Positions 24,319 through 32,931 of a DNA stretch of 64,000 bases are shown one piece after another. The notes beneath the pieces are model-generated. The model did not search any database. It had not been told where the DNA came from and worked only from the letters and a program-made list of their open reading frames with translations. Source of the stretch: a virus; IMG/VR virus record IMGVR_UViG_3300037245_001077, positions 1-64,000 of that record. One strand, written 5' to 3'. Each line of letters begins with the position of its first letter. The stretch's first letter is position 1. The translations under genes were made by a program, and so were the position numbers.

Positions 24319-26145
24319 ATGTACAATAATGTCCATATGACGAATGGTTTGATTTTGGATCCGTTCTCGATCCATGCAACTGGAATCATGCGTGCTCACA
24401 CTGGAGTAAAGAGCATGAATCCTTCTGGGGGTAAGAGCACTAAGCTCTTTGATGGGTTGCATGGAGAGGCGAGGTTTAAGCAGGCGTTTATCAATTGTTG
24501 CCACTTTGCGGAGTCGATGACTGTGGTTGGGCCGGTGGCTCAACTGGTGTGGGACAAAGAATCCTCTAGCGTTATCGAGAACGCTGTCCGGTGGCAGGCT
24601 TCGATGATGAACTCTGGAAACGGTAACGTTTTCCAACAATTCGAGGAGTACTGCCAGAATCAGGGATGGTCGAATATCCCTGAGGAAACGTGGAAGGGTG
24701 AGAAAGCTTACCTGTTAAACGTGTTGCCGGATCTCTCTTTGAAGAAGAATCTTATTGGTGATGAAGCGTGGATGTCTGACTACCACAGCAGGTTGAACTA
24801 CTTCCTGTACAATGAGAGGTATGGGATTGGTGCAACGACTCGTGATCTTGCTGAGGTGAATGGGCTGAGTCGCACGGATGCGATGGTTCAAGCGGGATCT
24901 CCCGTTCTCGGTCTCATGGCAGTTACGTTCACGTTCAAGAAGCCTACGGGGAGTATGAGTACTACGGAGCTTGTTAACCTGGGAAGCTGGCCTCCGGTCA
25001 CTTTCTTGATCCCGAGTCTCTTACCGGCTTCGGCAACTATTCAAGATAGAGGCGCTTATGAGATGCGTGCTCGGATCACTAACCGACAGCCTTCCATCTC
25101 CAGTTATCGGATCTCTCTTGGTCCTAATGATGATAGTGGCACTATCGTTCCGTTCGGTCAGCCGTATCGGTTGTCCTCGGTTCCAAAAGAGGGTAAGCGA
25201 CCGGATATCCTTCGGTCTCTGTCCGACGTGTTCAAAGCTCTCTGGTCTCAGGCCGCTCAGTACTCTGCGTGGAACATGACTATTCCTTGGGAAGCAGCCG
25301 ACGCAAACGGCAACGTGTTGCAGAAGCAGATTGGGGATATGAGTCTGGATCCGCTTGGGGCTGGTCGGCGTATCCGTGGTCACAACCGGTACATGAGCAA
25401 GTATGACATCGACAACTTCTCGATGATTTGGGAGGAAGGAAGCAACAACGATAACCGCTTGGTGGGTTGGAACCTCGATGGTATAAACAAGGGAGCTTGG
25501 AATCGTCAGATGCGGTCAGGCTTTTCTGGGAAGACTGAGAACATCTTTGTTCTGCCTAGCTACTTCACGGAGCGGACAGGGGAGAACCTGTACCCGGTGG
25601 CTCTGGCTCTGGCTCGTTTCGGCATGGTAGAAGATGCTGGTATTGAGGACTTCCTCGATGGGGGCATCTTGTCCTCTGTACAGCCTGCGAACCACTTGGA
25701 AGAGAATTCTGTAGCTGGTAATCGTACTCGGAGCTTCACTGATCTGATGACGGAGACCATCCAGGGAACTGTCAAGGATGTCAATACCCGAGGAGCTATC
25801 CCGGTGCATAGGGTAGAAGCTGAAATCGCTTTCGACGAAGAAGGCGACCCCACTGTATTCGGGTTGGTAATGAACGGTAGCGCTAAAGCTCTTATGCGTA
25901 AGCATAATGATGCCATCTTAGATCCTGCCGAGCGTGATGAACTGTTGAAGGAAGTGGATCGTCTCGGGAACTTCCAATTCCTCGATGCGATTTGCTCCAA
26001 GAACACCAAGGATCTCACCGATACCTTCAAGGCGGTCAAGGCTAAGGGCATTAGTACGCCTGGAACTAAGGCTGCTGCTCTGTTGGATGATGAACTGGCA
26101 ATTGATCTGTTCGGCTCCGACAGCACGGATGGAATGCTGGAGTAA
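24319..26145 (+). CDS. Unknown 608-residue protein in the AAA/VWA operon
   Basis: Start ATG 24319 after TAGGAGG, nine bases after the VWA stop. No signal peptide, membrane segment or clear catalytic motif. The middle is beta-rich and polar; the C-terminal part is helical and acidic. Position directly after the ATPase-VWA pair makes it a candidate substrate or cofactor. Not recognised. Confidence 0.78.
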   Translation: MYNNVHMTNGLILDPFSIHATGIMRAHTGVKSMNPSGGKSTKLFDGLHGEARFKQAFINCCHFAESMTVVGPVAQLVWDKESSSVIENAVRWQASMMNSGNGNVFQQFEEYCQNQGWSNIPEETWKGEKAYLLNVLPDLSLKKNLIGDEAWMSDYHSRLNYFLYNERYGIGATTRDLAEVNGLSRTDAMVQAGSPVLGLMAVTFTFKKPTGSMSTTELVNLGSWPPVTFLIPSLLPASATIQDRGAYEMRARITNRQPSISSYRISLGPNDDSGTIVPFGQPYRLSSVPKEGKRPDILRSLSDVFKALWSQAAQYSAWNMTIPWEAADANGNVLQKQIGDMSLDPLGAGRRIRGHNRYMSKYDIDNFSMIWEEGSNNDNRLVGWNLDGINKGAWNRQMRSGFSGKTENIFVLPSYFTERTGENLYPVALALARFGMVEDAGIEDFLDGGILSSVQPANHLEENSVAGNRTRSFTDLMTETIQGTVKDVNTRGAIPVHRVEAEIAFDEEGDPTVFGLVMNGSAKALMRKHNDAILDPAERDELLKEVDRLGNFQFLDAICSKNTKDLTDTFKAVKAKGISTPGTKAAALLDDELAIDLFGSDSTDGMLE

Positions 26146-26148
26146 GCC

Positions 26149-27033
26149 ATGCTGCCATCGTTGATCTTTGGACGATCTGGTTCCACAGACGGTGAAACCG
26201 GGCTGTTCCTTCTGGAGGGCAGCCTAGCTACCTTCTGTCTCGACTCTAATGAGGTACGGCGTGTTGCCTCAAAGCGTGAGGGGTATGAAATCAATACCGC
26301 TCAAGTACACCGACAGGATAACGGTAGCACCTCTGGTGTTGACGAACCTGAGTACCTGAATAAGGTCGAAGGGTATTGTCAGGATACTGATGATTTTGAA
26401 TTTGTTCTGCGGGACGCGGGAGGTATAGCTGGTTTCGCCGCAAGAGGTGAGTCAGCTTTCATGAATTTTGATACTCGCAAGTACGCAGAACGAAAGTACA
26501 TAAATGAGTTTGTAGGTCTCGTTCCTAAGGACCGAGCGATCAAGGCTATCCTGCGGGAGGAAGGGTGCAGGACTAAACGCACTATCCTCTTTGCGGCAGG
26601 CATCCCACAATCACAGGGAGGTAAGACGTGGGTTATTGCTCCGTGTGGCTTCACTTGGTTGGGACAAACACCACCTGTCCTTGTACCGGCGAGCAGCTTT
26701 CACTTTGATGATCTACCTAACGAGCAAGATACGCTCTGGACTGTGATTACAGATGCGGTCCCGATGTTCTCTGGTCACTACCAGTTGCAGCCGGGGGAAC
26801 AACACCCTCGGATCCTCCATACGAAGCTCGACGAATCTCAGATGGAGAAGTACATGAAGACGTACATGCGTGCAATAGTTGATGGAGATGGCAGTATCGC
26901 TAAAGGAGTACAGATAGTGAAGTACTTACAATCAGTACGGAAGGCGTCTGGTAACAGCGTAGCTACGGGGCAAGAAATACTCTTTGGGTTAAACGATCAG
27001 ATTATTGACGTAGAAGATAATGGGATGTGGTGA
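26149..27033 (+). CDS. Unknown 294-residue protein in the AAA/VWA operon
   Basis: ATG 26149 follows the previous stop by three bases without a clear ribosome site, so coupled translation is likely. Mixed alpha/beta; no motif stands out. Not recognised. Confidence 0.73.
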   Translation: MLPSLIFGRSGSTDGETGLFLLEGSLATFCLDSNEVRRVASKREGYEINTAQVHRQDNGSTSGVDEPEYLNKVEGYCQDTDDFEFVLRDAGGIAGFAARGESAFMNFDTRKYAERKYINEFVGLVPKDRAIKAILREEGCRTKRTILFAAGIPQSQGGKTWVIAPCGFTWLGQTPPVLVPASSFHFDDLPNEQDTLWTVITDAVPMFSGHYQLQPGEQHPRILHTKLDESQMEKYMKTYMRAIVDGDGSIAKGVQIVKYLQSVRKASGNSVATGQEILFGLNDQIIDVEDNGMW

Positions 27034-27034
27034 T

Positions 27035-27637
27035 ATGACTATGCGTAAAGAGTTTCAAGACTATGAGGTTGAGGCCATACTGGAGAAGGCCGGGGTACTG
27101 CCTGCGGTAGCTTGCTACATGGATTATGGCAGGAAGAAAGGCAGTTACTACGGTAGCGGGCGTAACAATTACGGGAACCACTCTATGAGTTTCGAATTTG
27201 CCGGGATCAAAATGTGGTTCTCCTACGAGACGTTGATTGCGTTTCAGGCAGATGGAGGTCTCCAGATTGTTCGAGAGAACACCTGGGGTCCGACGACTGG
27301 ACGCCATCTTCAAGCAGCTCAGCGGGGTTATGGCAAGCGATATCCCGATGACGAGTTCTTGGTCTTGTTCGTTGACGCTATTGGCCGAGCCGGGATTGCT
27401 AAGATCCCGAGGCTGTGCGTCTTTGAGCAGAAACCTAAGTCTCCGAAGCGTAAGATGCTTCGTAAGATTGGGTTACGAAAATTGGGTGAGCGGGTGATTG
27501 CAGTTCCTACACCCCCTGAGTTTACATCAGGGAGGAAGAATACGCACCCCAAGAAACAGACTCGATTGGAAAAACTAGCAGTAGGGTTTGACTTCGATGA
27601 GTACGAAGAAGAGTTCCCTGAGGAGGTGTTCGTATGA
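27035..27637 (+). CDS. Unknown 200-residue protein
   Basis: ATG 27035 (ATG 27020 is an in-frame alternative) begins right after the previous stop. Gly/Tyr-rich stretch near residue 40 (KKGSYYGSGRNNYGNH), basic centre and acidic C-terminus. Not recognised. Confidence 0.7.
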   Translation: MTMRKEFQDYEVEAILEKAGVLPAVACYMDYGRKKGSYYGSGRNNYGNHSMSFEFAGIKMWFSYETLIAFQADGGLQIVRENTWGPTTGRHLQAAQRGYGKRYPDDEFLVLFVDAIGRAGIAKIPRLCVFEQKPKSPKRKMLRKIGLRKLGERVIAVPTPPEFTSGRKNTHPKKQTRLEKLAVGFDFDEYEEEFPEEVFV

Positions 27638-27996
27638 ACATGGACAAGTTGAGCATGGACGTTCCCGAGGAGCGGGAAGCACTCCAACAGGCATTTGAGC
27701 AGATCATTGAAACCATTCAGGATCATCCTGACCAGATCATATTGGTCCCTGGCACCAACGCCAAGACTAACGAGGACGTGGCAGCTTTTGCTATTGAGCA
27801 GGATGGCCAGATCATGCCGTTCGCCGTGTTCGTTATGCCGGGGGATATCGTCCCTCGTAAGAGCAGGACGCAGAAGGAGATCGAGGAACGGGAGAAGGAT
27901 AAAGAGTTCGTTCTCCCCGAGGACGCCAGAGCGGATGAGTATATTGCTCCTCTTAGCTTGGATGATTTCGAGGATGACGACCCGGAGGTGGACTGA
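27634..27996 (+). CDS. Unknown 120-residue acidic protein
   Basis: Overlaps the previous gene by four bases, ribosome site GAGGAGG. Compact domain, then a charged region and a very acidic tail (DDFEDDDPEVD). Not recognised. Confidence 0.7.
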   Translation: MNMDKLSMDVPEEREALQQAFEQIIETIQDHPDQIILVPGTNAKTNEDVAAFAIEQDGQIMPFAVFVMPGDIVPRKSRTQKEIEEREKDKEFVLPEDARADEYIAPLSLDDFEDDDPEVD

Positions 27997-28265
27997 TGCC
28001 TAAGGTTAACTTTCCTCACAGTATGCACGATTTGCCTGAGCCTGAGTTCTCAGAGGTATTCAACCGCACCATCATTGACCAACAGTGTCACGATTGCCAA
28101 TGGTTCATCCCTGAGCGTAGGCTGTGCGGGTTTAATGTTGATTCCGAGTCAGGAGATACGCTAGACCTACTTTATGAACATGACGAGGGTCAGGTGGTTC
28201 CTCTTGAGGACTGTGTTGCTTGGGTCCATACTGATCACGTGGTTCCAAAGGTAGACAATGAGTAG
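27996..28265 (+). CDS. Unknown 89-residue protein with possible metal site
   Basis: ATG 27996 shares its A with the previous stop. CHDC, a later Cys and several His suggest metal binding. Overlaps the next gene by eight bases. Confidence 0.65.
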   Translation: MPKVNFPHSMHDLPEPEFSEVFNRTIIDQQCHDCQWFIPERRLCGFNVDSESGDTLDLLYEHDEGQVVPLEDCVAWVHTDHVVPKVDNE

Positions 28266-29010
28266 TCCGTTTTCAACGGAATATCTTGAGGAAGAAATCG
28301 CGTTCTACAACCCACAACTCTATGAAAAGGATGGAGTTAAACTCATTCTTAAACCCATCAAGGGAGCTTGCCGGATCGACGAATACCTCAACGTGATGTT
28401 GTGGACCGAGGGTCCGGATATCCCGGTACTTATGTTCAATGATACCCTCTGGATGTCGCTCACCTGGATGGAAGTTCAATCCTTTTGGGTAGCCCGTCAA
28501 GAGTTCGAGGGTGTCGTATTGATGGGTGGTTTGGGCATGGGCTACGCTGCGCTTCGGCTCGCAGCTAAACCGGAGGTGGAGAAAGTAGTTGTATACGAAA
28601 TCGATTCACGGGTAATCGAGTTCTTTGAGGAGACCCAGAAGGGCCGCCCGGAAATGGATAAGATCGAGATTAGGGTCGGTGACGTGCATGAAGCCGAGGG
28701 CAAGTACGACTACGCTTTTATCGACATTTACGCTACCCTACTTCCTGATGAGTTACGCGAGGACGCACAGTTCTTCCTTCACGATGCCTCTGAAAAGCTG
28801 GAGGTAGGTCAGTGGTGTTTTTGGGGCCAGGAGGCGATCTGGTTTAATATGCTGGAACGTGGGGAAAGCCCTAACATTACGCGGGTTGAGTCGGTATTCT
28901 TTGGTTTGTTTTCTGACTATGAACACTCTAACCTTAAACCCCCGATGGGGGATGGGAATACTGAGTTCAGTGAGGAAGTACACTATCTCTTGAGAGGAGA
29001 CACGTTATGA
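28258..29010 (+). CDS. Class I SAM-dependent methyltransferase fold (spermidine synthase-like)
   Basis: 250 residues. SAM-binding motif I is MGGLGMGYAALRL near residue 90, followed by an acidic residue at the end of strand 2 (VVVYEID) and motif IV-like YDYAFIDIYATLLPDE near 145. This order matches spermidine-synthase-like and related class I methyltransferases. The substrate cannot be told. It ends the AAA/VWA gene row with overlapping starts, so it may act on the same target. Confidence 0.75.
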   Translation: MSSPFSTEYLEEEIAFYNPQLYEKDGVKLILKPIKGACRIDEYLNVMLWTEGPDIPVLMFNDTLWMSLTWMEVQSFWVARQEFEGVVLMGGLGMGYAALRLAAKPEVEKVVVYEIDSRVIEFFEETQKGRPEMDKIEIRVGDVHEAEGKYDYAFIDIYATLLPDELREDAQFFLHDASEKLEVGQWCFWGQEAIWFNMLERGESPNITRVESVFFGLFSDYEHSNLKPPMGDGNTEFSEEVHYLLRGDTL

Positions 29011-29255
29011 ATCCTTACACTGAGGAATTGGTGGATGCTTTGATTACTCTGGAGGCTCATGGCAAAACTTTCCGGGTGTGGCTTAACGACTCGGATAGCT
29101 TCGGGAGGCATGAGCAGCTTGGAGATGCCAGGGAAGAGTGGGTGATTGCTAATAACAAGGTAGCGAAATTGGTTCCGAAATTTTGGGCTGAGCAAGAGAA
29201 ACTTATGGGTGAGGCACCAATAGATGTGAGTGCTTTGGATGAGGTAATGTTGTGA
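29007..29255 (+). CDS. Unknown 82-residue protein
   Basis: Overlaps the methyltransferase stop by four bases. Helical; not recognised. Confidence 0.66.
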   Translation: MNPYTEELVDALITLEAHGKTFRVWLNDSDSFGRHEQLGDAREEWVIANNKVAKLVPKFWAEQEKLMGEAPIDVSALDEVML

Positions 29256-29314
29256 GCGAGTATATAGTTCGCCGGACAAACTTATATTACTCTCTATTCG
29301 CCCGGATAACCTAG
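29252..29314 (+). CDS. Possible 20-residue micro-protein
   Basis: GTG 29252 overlaps the previous TGA and the frame ends at TAG 29312-29314, inside the ribosome site of the next gene. Only the overlap supports it. Confidence 0.25.
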   Translation: MSEYIVRRTNLYYSLFARIT

Positions 29315-29325
29315 GAGGCTGGCTA

Positions 29326-29940
29326 ATGGCTAAGCGGAAAATCATAGTGGAAACCCTTACGCACTATATATTTAGGCACCAAATGGAGGATGGTACAATT
29401 TACGAAGGAACCTTGAAAATCAACGGAGATTATAATACTGCTGAGGTGGATAACATAAAGTCTAATAAGAATGCTGGTGGCGAGGCGTGGGATTGGGCGC
29501 AAAGAAGCTGGCCGGAGTTTATCAAGGAGGAGGGTCCGTCTATTACCGTGGACCTTGGTGACGGCGAGACTTTGATCATCCCTTCTACTCTTAGGTGGGC
29601 GTGCGTGTCGGGCGTGTACGATATGAAAATGAATCATCTACCTATACAGGAAGTTAATTATAGTACCGCTAGGAACACGGGGTACGCCAAGGCCCAGAAG
29701 GAGAAGCGGGGTAAAACTACCCCCAAATTCAAAGCGGTGCCTCCTTTCTTTGCGCAGGATAAACCAGAATCCACACCCCGTAGGGGTGTGGGTGTAAGAA
29801 AGACCACCATTATTCAGCCGGATAAGGTTACCAAGAAGAGCCAGCGGAAGCTCAGCGCAGTCGAGAAATTGACGCAAGGTACTGATGTTGAAGCGGTTAA
29901 GCAGAAGAATATCCAGAAGGCGATGTTGGAGGAAAATTGA
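29326..29940 (+). CDS. Unknown 204-residue basic protein
   Basis: Start ATG 29326 after TAGGAGG. N-terminal beta-rich half, then a Lys/Arg-rich low-complexity half (KAQKEKRGKTTPKF and later). Not recognised. Confidence 0.7.
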   Translation: MAKRKIIVETLTHYIFRHQMEDGTIYEGTLKINGDYNTAEVDNIKSNKNAGGEAWDWAQRSWPEFIKEEGPSITVDLGDGETLIIPSTLRWACVSGVYDMKMNHLPIQEVNYSTARNTGYAKAQKEKRGKTTPKFKAVPPFFAQDKPESTPRRGVGVRKTTIIQPDKVTKKSQRKLSAVEKLTQGTDVEAVKQKNIQKAMLEEN

Positions 29941-30119
29941 TGACGAGAACTGATCGTATCGGCTATGGTGTAACCCGTTTATTTTTGGTAACAATATCTG
30001 CCATACTATTTACCAATGCTCCGCTTGCAGGGAGTTTTTGGTGGTCCTTTTTTATGAACTTTTCGGCTATAGGGGTATTGAGCTTCGGTGTATTCAAAAT
30101 GGTAGGAGTGGAGGATTGA
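29940..30119 (+). CDS. 59-residue membrane protein with two spans
   Basis: ATG 29940 overlaps the previous TGA. Two hydrophobic helices (LFLVTISAILFTNAPL and FFMNFSAIGVLSFGVF) with a short loop, a holin-like or helper-membrane layout without a diagnostic motif. Confidence 0.65.
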   Translation: MTRTDRIGYGVTRLFLVTISAILFTNAPLAGSFWWSFFMNFSAIGVLSFGVFKMVGVED

Positions 30120-30401
30120 ATGAAAGATATACCAGAGGTTAAGGAGGATTGGGTCGAACCAACCCTTACGCCAGAACAAGAAGCGTTGTATATGACTCGT
30201 CTTGGTACGCGGTGTCCAGTTTGTAAAACTACAAGGATAGAGCATGTTTATCCTGCATGGCATCCAGATCAGCACCGACATCTTCTTACTCGTGAGGGCC
30301 GGTGTGGGGAATGCGAGACGATATGGCATGATACCTATACTTTGTCCAGTATAGAATTGATACCAGAAGAAGATTCTGGATGGGGAGGAGATGGTGGCTA
30401 A
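30120..30401 (+). CDS. Zinc-ribbon protein, 93 residues
   Basis: ATG 30120 directly after the previous stop. Two Cys pairs (CPVC and CGEC) about 35 residues apart with His-rich linker (HPDQHRHLL) and an acidic tail. Confidence 0.68.
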   Translation: MKDIPEVKEDWVEPTLTPEQEALYMTRLGTRCPVCKTTRIEHVYPAWHPDQHRHLLTREGRCGECETIWHDTYTLSSIELIPEEDSGWGGDGG

Positions 30402-30555
30402 TACGATGGTTACGTTTACGGTGCAGGGTTTCATTGAGCATGAAGATTGGGATGATCAAGATGAGAGCAAGGATTTTGAGGAGAAATTGGCGACAATGAC
30501 CAAACAGCTAGGGCAGTTTGGAACTGTACAGCTAGAGAGTATGGAGTATGAGTAA
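30394..30555 (+). CDS. 53-residue acidic protein
   Basis: GTG 30394 lies five bases after GGAGG; ATG 30391 in the same frame is closer. Mostly acidic with one beta segment. Not recognised. Confidence 0.58.
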   Translation: MANTMVTFTVQGFIEHEDWDDQDESKDFEEKLATMTKQLGQFGTVQLESMEYE

Positions 30556-30731
30556 TGTCTGAGACAGTTACAGTTACAGTTAACCAATTGGCAAAATTGA
30601 AGCTGTATATTGAGCAGGCCCGAAAGTTTTTACTTCATGAGAATAATGCTGTTAGGGCTTTCACATATGTTGAAGAAGCGCAAAAAGTGATGAGGGAGAT
30701 CGAGGAGACGGGGGGGAAATGGTTAGACTAA
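30555..30731 (+). CDS. 58-residue helical protein of a small repeated family
   Basis: ATG 30555 shares its A with the previous TAA. Two helices (QLAKLKLYIEQARKF and AFTYVEEAQKVMREI), the same plan as 13462-13683 and 19412-19603. Confidence 0.62.
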   Translation: MSETVTVTVNQLAKLKLYIEQARKFLLHENNAVRAFTYVEEAQKVMREIEETGGKWLD

Positions 30732-31099
30732 TGGCATACTTTAGAACTACTTATGTGTTCGAGGTGTTGAGTGAGGAGCCGATGCCTGATCCTATAGGGC
30801 TGGAGGAATTACGTTACCAGACTTATGAGGGTCATTGTTCTGGTTTGTTTGTGGATACTAAAAAAGAGGAATTGACTGAGGTGGAGATGACCGCTGCGTG
30901 CCACGAGCACGGGACTGATCCCGGTTTCTTTATGATTGGAGTATGCGAGGAATGTGATGAGGAAGATTGCCCTGGTTTGATCGTTTGCCCTCAGTGTAAT
31001 ATTGAGGAGCACGGAATCGCAGCAGCAACTCACGTCGAGGACCATGGTTATTGCCGCGAATGTCTACGGAAGTGGCAGGAAGGGGACGAGAATGCCTGA
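30731..31099 (+). CDS. Unknown 122-residue Cys-rich protein
   Basis: ATG 30731 overlaps the previous stop; ATG 30719 is an in-frame alternative. The C-terminal half has seven Cys and three His (CEECDEEDC, CPQC, CREC), consistent with two zinc sites. Acidic overall. Confidence 0.64.
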   Translation: MAYFRTTYVFEVLSEEPMPDPIGLEELRYQTYEGHCSGLFVDTKKEELTEVEMTAACHEHGTDPGFFMIGVCEECDEEDCPGLIVCPQCNIEEHGIAAATHVEDHGYCRECLRKWQEGDENA

Positions 31100-31241
31100 G
31101 TACAAAATCTCGGTTATTAGAGCTGATGACCTAGGAAAAGAACCCAAAATAAAAACGAGCTTTGAAGAAGATGTGGAGGAGATCGAGGAACTGTTCAGGG
31201 AGTGTGGCCTGGACGAACTACTGGATGACGAAGATGCCTAA
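31092..31241 (+). CDS. 49-residue acidic protein
   Basis: ATG 31092 overlaps the previous gene. Short beta-alpha start, then an acidic helix. Not recognised. Confidence 0.6.
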   Translation: MPEYKISVIRADDLGKEPKIKTSFEEDVEEIEELFRECGLDELLDDEDA

Positions 31242-31413
31242 GCCGACCCATGAGCAGATCAAGAAGGTTGCAGAAGCTCTTTCTGATGCCTTGTTTAATG
31301 ATTGGGAAGAACTCTGTAATTTCGTACAGTCTTCATTAGAATATCAGTATGATGATGAGGAGGGTATGCGGAACTTCCTAGAGGATTGGAAAGATTATGT
31401 GGAGAAGGAATGA
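31234..31413 (+). CDS. 59-residue acidic helical protein
   Basis: ATG 31234 overlaps the previous gene by eight bases; strongly acidic C-terminus. Not recognised. Confidence 0.6.
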   Translation: MPKPTHEQIKKVAEALSDALFNDWEELCNFVQSSLEYQYDDEEGMRNFLEDWKDYVEKE

Positions 31414-31706
31414 GCGACTTCCCAAACTACCCGTGCGTCGGCTGTGGTTATTGCTGCCGAAAAGCTCAGTGTGGGTGGAGCGTGTGCCAGCACGGATTCG
31501 TTGACCCTTGCCCAGAGTTGTACCCAGTTGGATCCCAGTGGAGGTGTAAGGCGGCGAATAACCTCGAACTTGAAGAAGCAGTTGGGATCGGAACTGGTTG
31601 TTGCTCTCCGATGAACTCTGACAGAGGGGCCGCCACTGTTACCTTGACACAAGTAATAGCTGATGTTAACCTAGAGTCTGATAGGAGTAATCAGGCGGGT
31701 GGCTAA
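31410..31706 (+). CDS. YkgJ-like Cys-cluster protein
   Basis: ATG 31410 overlaps the previous stop by four bases, with GGAG upstream. The N-terminus CVGCGYCCRKAQC then CQHG, CPE and CKA resembles the CxxCGxCC cluster of YkgJ/UPF0153 proteins, thought to bind zinc or iron. About 98 residues. Its 3' end contains the promoter of the polymerase operon. Confidence 0.62.
   Translation: MSDFPNYPCVGCGYCCRKAQCGWSVCQHGFVDPCPELYPVGSQWRCKAANNLELEEAVGIGTGCCSPMNSDRGAATVTLTQVIADVNLESDRSNQAGG
31644..31672 (+). promoter_or_regulatory. Promoter TTGACA-17-TAACCT before the polymerase operon
   Basis: -35 TTGACA (31644-31649), spacer 17, -10 TAACCT (31667-31672). It lies inside the end of the previous gene and 27 bases before the GTG at 31699. 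Confidence 0.6.
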
Positions 31707-32931
31707 ACTCTACAATCGAAGCTGTACACTTTGTCCCTATCATTCTAACGATGGAATTACGTGTATATCTGGGGCCGGGAATATCAAAAATCCTGCAATT
31801 ATGGTAGTAGGAGACTCCCCTGGGTACCAAGAAGCTATGCAGGGAAAGCCCTACGGTGATCAACAAGGGCAACTGATTTCTGAGGCACTACAGGAAGTAG
31901 GAATCGAGACGGGCCGGGACGGAGAGGTATACGCTACGTATGCTGTTAAGTGCTTTCCCTCCGGCAAAGTGAAAATCAAGAACGCCAGAACGTGTGCAGA
32001 AAATTATCTACTGAAGGAGATCGTCAAATTTAAGCCTGACCTTATCCTAGCTCTGGGAAAGACCTCCCAGATCGTGCTGCTGAGTAATACTGCGCCCCTG
32101 TCCAAGACCCATGGTAAAATATTCGAGGCGAAATTCGAGTTAGAGGATGAGGTTTTCGAGACGAAGGTCATGCCTATCGAGCACCCATTCAGTGTGTTGC
32201 AATCCCCTGCTAAACTAGATCCATGGTTGTCTGATTTGCGGCGTGCAAAAGCTGTATTTTATGGGGAAGGAAACCCCTACTGGTCGGAGGATAAGCTCTC
32301 CCGATTCAATTTCCAAGTGATCAAGTCTGAGCGTCATTTCAAAGAGGTGGCGAGATATCTAACCGGTAAGTACAAGGGTAGCTGTCTCTCAATAGACATC
32401 GAGGCGTCTGGGCTTGATGACGCTATTCTCCGTGATGAGTTTAAGGTGTATTGCGTTCAGTTCGGGATTGTGGATTTAGAGGATCGTGTTGAGAATGAAC
32501 GACTTCCGGTATATGTTCTCCCCATCCAGTCTGAGCAGTTCGCTGTGTGCTCTGACTCTATGTGGGTGGATAAGTGTAGGTTTCTGCTTAATAATTTCTT
32601 CAGCGAGCGGTATTTCCGACTCGTCGGTCACAATCTGAAGTACGACCTTAAGGGGCTGCGTAGGCTAGGCGTGTCTGCTTATGGCCATTGGGACACCATG
32701 ATGCTCTGGGCCAACACGCATGGTGAAGCTCCGATGTCATTGAAGGAAATCGCTTATCAGGTGTCAGATTTAGGTGGTTATGAAGAAAAGATGGTTGAGT
32801 ATTTTGAAGAACATGGGACTTACGACGCGCCGGAAGAGATCTTAGTTACGTATAGTGCTCTGGATATTGTGGTTACGCGGTTGTTGATGTACGATATGAA
32901 TCAAGGTATTCTACAGGAGGTAAAGAAATGA
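31699..32931 (+). CDS. UDG-like domain fused to 3'-5' exonuclease (N-terminal part of a split SPO1-like polymerase)
   Basis: Residues 1-190 are a family 4 uracil-DNA glycosylase-like domain: four Cys positioned for a 4Fe-4S cluster (CTLC at 9-12, then Cys near 84 and 100), a VVGDSPG active-site loop and a HPFSVL motif. The usual Glu of GExPG is Asp here, so glycosylase activity is uncertain. Residues about 225-410 are a DnaQ-like DEDDy exonuclease with DIE near 233, NLKYDLKG and YSALD. SPO1-type polymerases have these domains in one chain; here the polymerase is a separate gene. GTG start. Confidence 0.82.
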   Translation: MAKLYNRSCTLCPYHSNDGITCISGAGNIKNPAIMVVGDSPGYQEAMQGKPYGDQQGQLISEALQEVGIETGRDGEVYATYAVKCFPSGKVKIKNARTCAENYLLKEIVKFKPDLILALGKTSQIVLLSNTAPLSKTHGKIFEAKFELEDEVFETKVMPIEHPFSVLQSPAKLDPWLSDLRRAKAVFYGEGNPYWSEDKLSRFNFQVIKSERHFKEVARYLTGKYKGSCLSIDIEASGLDDAILRDEFKVYCVQFGIVDLEDRVENERLPVYVLPIQSEQFAVCSDSMWVDKCRFLLNNFFSERYFRLVGHNLKYDLKGLRRLGVSAYGHWDTMMLWANTHGEAPMSLKEIAYQVSDLGGYEEKMVEYFEEHGTYDAPEEILVTYSALDIVVTRLLMYDMNQGILQEVKK

